A stretch of 64,000 nt of DNA, from the NCBI GenBank assembly GCA_028753945.1, contig JAPNXP010000001.1:2470501-2534500 (forward strand), given 5' to 3'. The translations under genes were made by a program, and so were the position numbers. How positions within the stretch are numbered: the stretch's first letter is position 1; each line of letters starts with the position of its first letter. This document shows, one piece after another, positions 54,924 to 64,000 of the stretch. The notes under the pieces were generated by a model. That model saw only the letters and a list, made by a program, of their open reading frames with translations, had not been told where the DNA came from and searched no databases. Source of the stretch: Hexactinellida sp. DTS-2022. Taxonomy: Eukaryota > Porifera > Hexactinellida.

Positions 54924-56473
54924 CATATCAAATCATATACCATCTCTGTTTCTGTTGTATCCTTGAGAAACGAAAATAACAAGGTATTTGGCGCATAATA
55001 ATGGAATCTGTTAAGTTTTGTATGTAAGTCATTGTGCAAAGGTGTCAAGAATGTATTGTTTTGCACACTTTGTTGTAGAATTACCTAAGTTCAACAATTG
55101 AATTGGAGACATAATTAGCAATGATAAAAATTTCAAATTATTATTCATAGTATAAACATACTTTGAAGTCGTCGAGTTCTGAGAGAATTGTTTGTTTAGA
55201 AAAGCCAAATAGATTTGACTACAAAGAATGTATTGAACTGTAAAATGAATCAAATTCATCATCACTTTGAATGCTAATCATATTTACCTTTCGGGATTTT
55301 TTGCTAGGTGAATGAATAATATTTTCACCTTTTCTTTTTTTGCGACCAGCGGAATGGCTAGATTTCGCATCTCGTTCGAAATAAGGTCGTACGATATCAA
55401 TAGGAATCTTCTTTTATTTATTCTTTCCAGGTTTGGGATTGGAGATGTACGCGTGACTATCAGTGATTCTCGAAACTGTAGATGGCCCCAAATATTTGTT
55501 TTGTTGTTTGGCAATGGGAATTTTCTTCAGCTTGGGCATGTTCGTGTATAAAATTAAGTCTCCTTCCTTAATCTCAGTTCTAGACAAATTATTAATAATT
55601 TCTATTCATGAGTAAATCTATTTATATTATGTATATATTCTAACTTTCTATAATATATAATCTATCTAATACGATTAGTAATTTTGAATTATTAAGTACG
55701 GTACCTATTTAGATTGACTTTCTTATCGTACCAAGATGACCAGCCTAGAGTTACCTCGCTGCCTCTAGAGCAACCACCTGAAGAAATTGCACTCACTGAT
55801 TATGGAGAGAGAATCAATGATTTGGCTGGTGAAAACATTCGTACTGAACAGCTGAAGCAGAAGAGGCAGAAATCCAGGTAATCCAGAGCAAAGATAGATA
55901 CTTTTGTCTCTCTATCTATTTTGTTAGAGATTGAAATATCCTTGATAGAAGAAAACAGGTCTTGGTATCGAGAATCTCTTCCAAACATCACACGGAATGG
56001 TGTATTATTGTGAGATATCTTCCTTGTGGAGTTCATACAGAGAACTACTGACTTCAAGAGCTGAAACCAATTCTTGCCTGATTGAAACTGCATACTGTCC
56101 AACTTTCTAAGGCAAGATGGTAGTACGTAAATACCTAGTTCCAAAATACTGTAATTACCATAAAATACTTTTACTTTTTAGTATTTTGTTATGAGCCTCT
56201 ACCAACCCATTAGCCATTGGATGGTATGCACGAGTACTCCGATTATCGATCTTCAACTTTTGATTGAAGTCCTTGAACACCTAAAGAAAAGTTATGTATT
56301 TATTATAGATATTGACAGTTAATAAGACTAATTATCATCACTTTCGTATTATTACCTTCGATGTGAATTCTGGTCCTTGATCGTGCTGAATGATATCAGG
56401 CAATCCCAGCTCTAGATAAATATCTTTCAACTGGTCGATCACTTCGTTGCTTGTTTTGCACTTCAGTGCTCTG

Positions 56474-57262
56474 CAGGGTTGGGTTCTATTATAATTGTAA
56501 TTAATTCAATTACAATTAATTACGTTTTTGACATAATTGTAATTGTAATTGAAAAGCACTAATCCATATCGGCAATTTTAAATGAAATAATTTGTTCCAG
56601 GCTTTCATCCAAGAAAATATTACCCCACTCCTAGATTTTGTTAGAGCTCGTTCAGTTTTCATTTTGTACGCCTATATTAGTCAAATTGTATTAAGTCTAT
56701 GGGTGAACTCTCGATAATGTAGCCCTATAATCGATTTTTGTACGCCTAGATTAAAATCCTGCCAATTACGCTCCTTTAGGCGCGCCCAGCAAGCCTGGAT
56801 AACACCCTGATTTGTTCTTAAATGTAGACGGAAAAATTGTCGATTATTTATAAGTGGAAACAAACGCTTAGATTGAAATTACTAGTATATTTTAGACTCC
56901 AGTGAGTAGACATTTAGTGTTCCTTTATGATAAAACTGGTACGTATGATTTTTCAGGGTTTGCCTTCAGAGGCGGATCCAGAGGCAAATCCGAGGGGGGA
57001 AGTATAGGGTGTTACTAGTGAACTAGGGGGCAGGTTATAATTCAGGGGGGCACGTGCCCCTCACCCCCCTTGGATCCGCCACTGGTTGAGTTCAATTGTA
57101 ATTGTAATTGTAATTGGAAAACTAAAATCCCTATAATTGTAATTGGAATTGGAATTGGAAACACAAATCCTTATAATTGTAATTGTAATTGTAATTGAAA
57201 TTCTAAAGATAGCGTAATTGTAATTGTAATTATAATTGAAATTATAATTGAACCCAACCCTG
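56474..57262. mobile_element. hAT-like MITE with (TAATTG)n interior and nested inserts
   Basis: Ends CAGGGTTGGGTTC and GAACCCAACCCTG, exact 8-bp TSD GTGCTCTG (56466-56473, 57263-57270). The arms are iterations of AATTGTAATTG. Nested within are a copy of the CAGGCTTTCATCC family (~56596-56800) and a G-rich MITE with CAGAGGCGGATCCA / TGGATCCGCCACTG ends (56965-57084). The whole interrupts the integrase exon between the first and second catalytic Asp; joining the flanks with one TSD keeps the frame plausible. Confidence 0.88.
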
Positions 57263-57498
57263 GTGCTCTGGCTACAACATATTTAGAAAGGTAACAGACA
57301 GTTACTAGAATATGTTTAAAACCATCAGGAGTCTGAGGAAGATCGGAAATCAGATCTATCCCAATGTGCTTCCAAGGCCTGTTTGGTGGAGGAATTGGTT
57401 GTAACTTCTTTTGAGGCTGAGGTGGTAGAGCTGCTGTCTTTTGGAAAATAATGCAACTCTTCACCTAATAACAAGATCAGTATAAGTTGGTGTATAGT

Positions 57499-58049
57499 CA
57501 GGGGCGTCGGAAGCAAATTTAATGTGGGTGGGCCATTTCTATCATTCATATAAGTAGTTTTAGAAGCTATTTAATTAATATTTGGTGTCCTATTTTTATT
57601 TAATGAATTATTAAATAAATTGTTAAGTTTAACTCATTGAAAACAAATTTCAAAATGTGAATTAACAGAAATCTGAGTCCCAACAAATGGATCAGCAACA
57701 TCTATCAAGCTAGGTCCGTCTGTAATTTATATATGAATGTTCAGAATAAATTCTAAATAGGACAATATATATTTGGAGGTTTCGAGTTACAAGTACGGTA
57801 TAAAGATTCTGAATCCAAGTTGAACGATTAGGAACTAAATCATGAAAATAAAAGGAGTGTAACCAAAACAACAAAGGAAAGCGTAAATAAAGCGATGTTA
57901 CAACCATATCAAAGTGAAAATTTTATCGAGTAACTTAGGTGATATTTTGTTTTAGCAATTCCAATTAATTAAATTAAAGATGAAGAAATTTCAGAAAACA
58001 TTGGGGGCAGGGGCAGAGCTCCCCAGACCCCCCTGATCCGATGCCCCTG
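57499..58049. mobile_element. hAT-like MITE in an integrase intron
   Basis: Ends CAGGGGCGTCGGA and TCCGATGCCCCTG; flanks TGTATAGT / TGTTAGTA are only partly alike, so the insertion is old. It lies within the intron that starts GTGAGTG at ~58156 and ends TTATTAG at ~57465. Confidence 0.7.
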
Positions 58050-58390
58050 TGTTAGTAAATGTGTATTTAATTATAAAATTTTCAGGTACAAAAATTATAC
58101 AAAGAGATCCTAAGGCAAACAATATATATATTATACGTATACCATAAAAACACTCACGTATTTGGTAATTTCTGAATACATTCCAAGCCAAGTGTAATAC
58201 TGCTGTATTCCATTCAAAATAGAGTTGATTCCAGGGTGGCCAATTTGATCATGGAATTTTTCGTAATTCCTTGTAATTCTTCGCGTCGAGGAACTTCGCG
58301 CCTTTTCTCTTGACCATTCTTCGTCACTTTCTATTGTAAATACAAAATATTTAATTAATATTGAAATTTTATATTGCACTTAGTATATCA

Positions 58391-58757
58391 GTGCAATCTC
58401 GATTATCCGAACTGATTGGGACCAGTTAAGAGCATCACACAGAGGCAAAAAATTCATTTTATTGCTAATATGAAGAGCTTGTTCGTTAAACACGCTCGGA
58501 TAATATAAGTCGTGAACTACGTAATAAAAGGACTGGAATCGACAAAAAAATTGGACCATGGATGAACTAGAAGTGCATCCAATATTTTCACTAATTACTG
58601 TCTCTTATGAACATTAGATTATATATTTAACTGGATTATACTGTAAAAGCAAAGTGAATATCATTAACATTTCATTGAAGTTAATTCAGTGAAAGTATAA
58701 CGATTTTACATACAAGATAAGGAATTAGTATTACGCATACAGTACATAAGGAATATT
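58391..58757. other. Pogo-like end and type-2 P-like left end
   Basis: A tip-like CAGTGCAATCTCGATTATCC (pogo/Tigger style) at 58391 precedes a CGTGAACTACGTAATAAAAGG tip at 58511, similar to the type-2 P-like tip at 45802. About 125 bp from 58511 recur in direct orientation at 63496-63620. Confidence 0.55.
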
Positions 58758-61673
58758 TCAAATAGATTTAAATTTCTTCATTTTCCGGATATCCTTCTTT
58801 CCAGAATTTATTTCAGAGTTTACATTCCGAACTTTGTTGGCTAATATGCAATTAGCACATGTGCTAAGTATTTTCCTTAACAAACTCCACCCAGAAGTAA
58901 AACAACTAGGACAGTTATTCCTCCAATTCTCACTATACATATCAACCGATACGTTTTCAGCTAATTGAATTAACACCTTCTTGAAGGCGAGGAGTAGAAC
59001 AGTTTCTTTAAAACTTTGTCTTCGTCAATTTTAATGAATATTTTCCACAGTATCACTATTGACTCAATTACGATATCAGAAGGCCACTTCAAAGAACCAC
59101 GATCAATATATCTTACAAGGTCATACTTTTTTGCGTCTGTAATCTCGATATCTTTGTTTTCAGTAAGTAGCTGATTGCAATAGTGACAACTAGTTGTTTT
59201 AAGATACGAGTATACAGCGTAACCATCAATAAACACAATAGATTGGAGAACATGAATGTCCAGATTGACAGAGGTTAGATCATGAATAGCTTCAATATAA
59301 GGATCGCAATGCACATCAATGAACTCATCAGAAGTTGGAGAAAAGGTTTGTATAAATCGTTTAAGGGTAAGCTCGCTTTTGTTTTGTTGTAATGAGAATA
59401 ACTTAAGAATATTTGAAAGGTTCAAGCGACGTTGACTCTGCAATATCTGAGAGTAGGTAATGTGATATTGCGCGCCACTCATCATTCGATATAGGCCAAA
59501 TTGGTGCTCTATTGGATCATTCTGGAGTCTGGAGCTGAGAACATATTCGTATCCACAATTCTGAGTGAGATGTGAAACGATTAACGGAAGTGTTTTACAA
59601 GAATGCTGAAAACTTATGAAAGTTTGCGCGCTAAGTTTTCCATCCTTTCCAATTGTTGACTTCCACCGCTCAAGCCAATTAGAGATTAAATGAAGAAACA
59701 AAAAGCGCCAATCTTCGTCCACAAGGGGTCTAGAATACTCGTCATTCAATCGCGAATGTTTGAAAGGGGTATTTATGCTGAAAATCTTCCAAATTTGACT
59801 AATTGTGTCCACAAAATTTGCAGTTTCGTTTTAGAATGTGTCGTAAATCGTTTTGAATTTTAAGAGCTGCAAAATTGGACTCGTTGAAAACGCGAAGTGC
59901 TAGACTGTAGAATATTGTTCGCTCTTGTACAATAATCGAATATCATTAAATTTTGCCTCATTCAGTTCTGTAGCAGAAATAGAGGTCCAAGGATACAGAA
60001 GCATTTCTGGATATTTAAACGTTAGATCATAGTCCTTCACGTTTAACCAGTTGTTCCTTATAGACTTGATTATGTGTACGAAATCAAACAAAATAAAGAG
60101 TTTTCTTTCTGGGCAAGTTGGATGTTGAACAGCAGGAAGTAACGTCTTCTGGTCAAAAGAATATAATTTAAATAAAAGTACATTCATTGGATATATGGCT
60201 GTTATGAGTACTTCAACAAATAGTCCACACTTTTCAATATCATTAATTACAAGATTTACGATTGGGAAGAGTTCCTCAGCAGTAGAAAAATTTGATGGAA
60301 ATAACCTCACAACTTGTGACCATTTTTTCGATAAAGAAGAAATCATCAAGGCAAAAACTTTCTTAGTTGGAGTAGTAGGATCGATCTCACCTATAATATT
60401 TCCACCTAAACAATCGAATAAGAAATGTAAGCATAAATATATACATTTACTATATGTGATATCACCTATTACCTTGATAGGAGATTTCTGATGAAACGTG
60501 GATTTCGTCCATATTTAGAACAACATGGCGATCTCTTTTACAAAAATGTAAAGTTAAATTATTTAGTAAGTGTAGATATTCACTGTCCAATCCTATGCAC
60601 GAAGATAAAGCACGAAGTGATCTTGTAGTTGGAAGAATAAGACAATCCAAGGATTGAAAAAAACGATAGCACGCTGGTGAGATCAGTTGTGCCTTCAATG
60701 CAACAGTCTAGATTAAAATAAAAAGGTGAATAATGAAATTAATGAAATCAGAAAATACTAACCTGAGTAACTACGTTATATCTTCGTTGTTTAGCGCTAA
60801 CTAGTGAGTTTTCAAGTTGACAAGTAATAAACTGGAGGAGAGGTAATAAATGTGTACTTAAGTGTTCCTCGTCAGTCTGTTCAGTAGATTCTAACATTGA
60901 TATTGACAATTGCAATTTAGTGGCTGCTTCCTTGATACTTACAAGAACAAGGCTGAACTCAAGTAACTCTGGATTTGGCTCAAAATTTAAGATATTAACA
61001 ATTAGGGAGTCAATTTGTCGTAAGTCGGTTATACGATTGAACTGCAAGGGTATTTGGTATTGGCGAGTAACGGCTGAAACTGTTAAGTCTGACTGAATTG
61101 TTAGTGTAGATTGAATTTTAATAGTGTTGTTAAATAATTCCAGCTGTAGGATCTGCAAGGTGCTACTGGAAGAGTACCACGCCACCCAGTCTTGGCTAAG
61201 ATGTAAACGAGGCAACTTCATTTTAAGATCATCAAAGTTATCCAAAGCGAATTGTAAACGAACTTGTTGGTTTTGAACGATACTATCGTGAAGACCTTTA
61301 GCGAAGTTTTCTTCTTCCTTAGATTCTCGACTAAGACGCTTTGTTTTCTGAGCAGTTGAAGTAAAATAAGACGGGCAGCCTTGGAAAATAACTGGTACTG
61401 CGTTAATACGATAAGTTGGCCTAATTCGTGGTGTTTCAGTACAGGTACCATCAGCTTGGACAGTCCGGTCAACCCGTATAATGTCTTCCTCTCTGAAGTG
61501 ATGAATACAAATGAATATCTTATCTTCTGGGAGTTCAGTAGCCATATCCCTATGGAGAGGTCTAATCCATTTCTCTTTCAATTCGCGGGGGCGCTCGGCA
61601 ATTTAAACACAGTAGCACTGGGATGACCTCTGTAATTGGACTTGCATCCGAATACTGAACAAGTATTGGGCAT
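58758..61673 (-). pseudogene. Type-2 P-like THAP transposase, copy 3, with two small introns
   Basis: Start ATG 61673: MPNTCSVFGCKSNYRG...FKLPSAPA, a frameshift at ~61597, then KEKWIRPLHRDM, ICIHHFREEDIIR (THAP C2CH complete). The exon runs to RRYNVVTQ. Intron 1 is 60708-60762 (55 nt, GTTAGT...ATCTAG). TVALKAQLISPACYRFF to MDEIHVSSEISYQG (first Asp) follows. Intron 2 is 60416-60472 (57 nt, GTAATA...GTTTAG). Then IIGEIDPTTPTKK, VLITAIYPMNVLLF where the second Asp position is Ala-Ile (changed), FDFVHIIKSIRNNWLNV, a frameshift near 59905, and NDPIEHQFGLYRMMSGAQYH (Glu). The C-terminus is NKVRNVNSEI...KSI with a frame change at ~58975. It is the best guide to the family's exon structure. Confidence 0.87.
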
Positions 61674-61822
61674 AACGAGTTACGTAGTAAACTAATATAA
61701 ATATTTGTAGGTATAAATTAAAGAGAATTAAAGAGAAAAGTAAATAATGAAGAGAAATGCACCAAGAACAAACAAAATCGCTTAGAAAATTCAAATTCAG
61801 GAATACAGTCGACTCCGCTTAA

Positions 61823-63253
61823 GGAGATAGGTCCTCAAATTAATCACTAATGTTGCAAACGCAAAAATATTGTTTTTAGCACGCCTAGCTATACATTGAT
61901 ATACTATCTATCTAATTCCGAAAGAAAATTTTAATCGGACATTTTTTTTACCTTTTTGACGTCACTGAAGGTCAAAGAATGGGGAATTGTGCAAATTAGG
62001 GGGTAGGACACTCAATTATTAGTAAATCATGAAAAATTATGGATTATTGTTTAAGCACTCCCAACTATACTTTGATATACTATCTATCCAATTCCGGAAG
62101 AAAAATTTGATTCGGACATTTCTTCGACCTTTTTGACGTAACTAAAGGTCAAAGTCGCCGTTATTTTGTATTAAAGAAAATTCCGCAAGATTTTCTGAGA
62201 GTGACCTTTGTATTCTTATGTCTATCTCAAAAAGTATAAGTCGTTGAGAAAAAAACTATCCCTCAAAAATGATCCTTGTCAGTTGTTCTTAGGATTATGC
62301 CGTGTCGATTTTCAACTTTAATACAAATTTATAGAGTTAATAATTATATAATGCCAAAATTCTGATAAAATCGAGTGATTATTTGAAAATCTATAGAAAA
62401 AAAGAATCAAATCGATATCGAAAATTCTGTGTGGCATAATCCCTTGTACTAATGTAGTAGAGTTAAACTTGCACTATAATAGAACTTGCGCCAATTAGAG
62501 TAAATAGCTAGAATTTATCATAGATGCATTATACGTAACGTATAACGTATATATGGTGCCATTATACGTTAGGTGAACGTATAATGCCATCATACGTTAG
62601 AGGATCATATGGTCAAAACGTATAATCATCATACGACGTATAACGTATAATGATTTTATACGATTTTCATTATACGTTCATCATACGTTCATTATACGTT
62701 CATTATACGTTCATTATACGTTACCATACGTTATCATACGTTCATCATACGTTATCATACGTTCATTATACGTTCATTATACGTTACCATACGTTATCAT
62801 ACGTTCATCATACGTTCATTATACGTTCATTATACGTTACCATACGTTATGTATCGAAGAAACCTGTCTTCCTTAGCATCACTAATAGTCACGTTTTAGT
62901 TTTACTAAATTGACTAAATTCAGCTCAGTTTCATCGTATGATGGTATCATACGTTGGCCATTTGTTATACGTTGATTATACGCTCGAACGTATATATGAT
63001 CCATTATACGTATATATGATCCATTATACGCTCCCCGAACGTATAACGTATGATCGTATAATGCATCTATGGAATTTATAATGACTAGTATGGATTCACT
63101 ATTAGGCTAAACTTTGACTATGAATATCTAATTCAAATTTTTCGATTTTAGAAATTCTGAGCTTCTACGTCCTTCTTAGAATAATTAGTACTACTCGAAA
63201 ACACAATAATAATTAGGGGTTATCGGGTGTCGAAAATTTGAGGACCTATCTCC
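61823..63253. mobile_element. TTAA-flanked non-autonomous element, copy 2, with inner MITE
   Basis: Tips GGAGATAGGTCCTCAAATT and AATTTGAGGACCTATCTCC between TTAA (61819-61822) and TTAA (63254-63257). The target was itself the tip of a CAGTCGACTCCGCTTAAT pogo-like sequence. Without the MITE at 62519-63071 it would be ~870 bp, matching copy 1 (864 bp), to which it is homologous in inverse orientation. Confidence 0.85.
62519..63071. mobile_element. MITE with (TTATACGTTCA)n interior
   Basis: Ends CATAGATGCATTATACG and CGTATAATGCATCTATG, exact 8-bp TSD GAATTTAT (62511-62518, 63072-63079). The interior is almost entirely permutations of ATACGTT / TATACGTTCAT, with a short non-repetitive centre (~62850-62930). 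The paralogous TTAA copy at ~36400-36425 shows the empty site, with a single GAATTTA. Confidence 0.92.
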
Positions 63254-63257
63254 TTAA

Positions 63258-64000
63258 TAACAAGTGAGAAACTTAAAAGGGGCCGTCACCTCCCCCTGCC
63301 CGCCTCACCATTGGCTACCACTACCCTCATAAAGTCATATTGTTTATGTTATAGAAAATTTCCAAAATGTACATTTTTAACATTTAATTCATTTTCTGAC
63401 TACGTAGAGTGTAACCTAGATCAACCAAACTCTTCGATTATCCGACACCCTTGGCTAGTCCCAATTTTATTCCATAAATTAGGTAAGCCTTATACGTGAA
63501 CTACGTAATAAAAGGACTGGAATCGACAAAAAAATTTGGACCATGGATGAACTAGAAGTGCATCCGATATTTTCACTAATTACTGTTTCTTATGAACATT
63601 AGATTATATTTATGTAATTTTTAACCGGATTCGAACCTAAAAATGTCAAAAATACAATTTTCAGTGTAATTGTTTAAGGTATTATTAGCAACCCATAAGC
63701 TTTAAAACAACCTGACTACGTTATTCTATTATTTTCACAAAATTGAAATACAGTCGACTCCGCTTAATAGAGCCACCGGTTAATACATTTCTCCTCTTAT
63801 TGGCTCTAGTAACCTGGTCCCGTGGTGACTCTTTTAAGCATATCAGCGGCACATATCCAAATGCTTGGGATATTGGGTCCTCAGATGACATTAACAGTAA
63901 TACGCTCTAGAGCCCTTTTAATCGTATCTACCGTTATACGGGTATTGGAATGCACTGGGAAGGCCCCTTGTAGAAATTAAAATTACTCCGCTTAATGAAT
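63258..64000. other. Repeat ends running off the window
   Basis: Holds a second copy (63496-63620) of the 58511 sequence and a CAGTCGACTCCGCTTAATAGAG tip at 63753 whose partner may lie near or beyond 64000 (ACTCCGCTTAATGAAT at the very end). No gene recognised. Confidence 0.45.

Larger units (their letters stand above)
53960..58330 (-). pseudogene. Multi-exon integrase gene with C-terminal OTU protease domain
   Basis: Minus-strand exons in order: ~58330-58157, acceptor TTTACAATAG, zinc part FHDQIGHPGINSILNG; 57464-57270, SCIIFQKTA (second zinc Cys lost to Phe) and HIGIDLISDLP (first Asp); 56473-56356, HDQGPEFTSK (second Asp); a 75-nt intron 56281-56355; then RAYHPMANGLVEAHNKILK (Glu, 35 residues after the Asp). 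Next are a C-terminal SHNNTPFRVMFGRD block (~56000), an EGDLILYTNMPKLKK...LGPSTVSRI chromatin/GPY-like block (~55560-55400), and a basic tail. An OTU domain follows from 54586: IGDGNCLFHCLSK (catalytic Cys), WEGDVEIMAASAILDADIF, and after a 1-nt shift at ~54005 ANYDNHYEPV (catalytic His). The type is that of Ginger/gypsy-derived integrases. Two MITEs sit in or beside it. Frameshifts and a stop in the GPY-like block suggest decay. Confidence 0.72.

Noticed and set aside
62650..62913. 87-codon frame with YTFIIRYHTLSYVH repeats
   Set aside because: Translation of the (TTATACGTTCA)n MITE interior; no coding meaning.
62500..63071. CRISPR-like array of ATACGTT repeats
   Set aside because: Repeats are contiguous without unique spacers, in an animal genome, and bounded by MITE ends with a TSD.

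Overview
This window is AT-rich nuclear DNA from an animal. The evidence is a caspase/ROCO signalling protein, THAP-domain P-like transposases, a Transib (RAG1-core) transposase, FLYWCH, OTU and RING domains, and spliceosomal introns of only about 55-75 nt where they can be read. I cannot place the phylum. No rRNA, tRNA, CRISPR array or bacterial operon was recognised. All calls come from reading the sequence; no database search was run.

Host genes are few. One probable last exon lies at 1172-1429. The main host gene is a 1673-codon open frame on the minus strand (24923-29944). I read it as two degenerate caspase folds, a ROC GTPase with a COR-like region, and a C-terminal caspase that keeps its His/Cys pair. 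This is the most interesting gene in the window.

Almost everything else is transposable elements, many nested, with target-site duplications (TSDs) that can be read directly. From left to right: a small MITE (323-719); a broken integrase (6.6-7.1 kb); a P-like relic split by a 3.75 kb element with ~520 bp inverted ends and an intact 756-aa transposase (7772-11527); an intact Tc1/mariner-type element (12427-14037); an OTU-protease relic (15.2-15.7 kb); and a full P-like element (16377-19960) inside a MITE (16094-20237). After the caspase gene come a Transib relic (~32-33.2 kb) and a second-type P-like relic (33.7-38.6 kb) carrying three insertions. An 11 kb stack follows (39138-50215). It is a P-like element into which a hAT-type MITE, a 3.06 kb Transib element ending in CACAGTG, and a second P-like element have inserted; the second P-like element has an inverted 5' end and two MITEs of its own. 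Then come a MULE with FLYWCH and RING modules (51205-53421), a multi-exon integrase-OTU gene (53.9-58.4 kb), a third copy of the second P-like type (58.7-61.7 kb), and a TTAA-flanked element with an internal MITE (61823-63253).

Most insertions can be proved internally. Removing the insert and one TSD restores the interrupted reading frame, or a paralogous copy shows the empty site. The order of insertion in the stack can therefore be read as a relative chronology. Several hAT-like MITE families have interiors built from iterations of a short motif, a different motif in each family.
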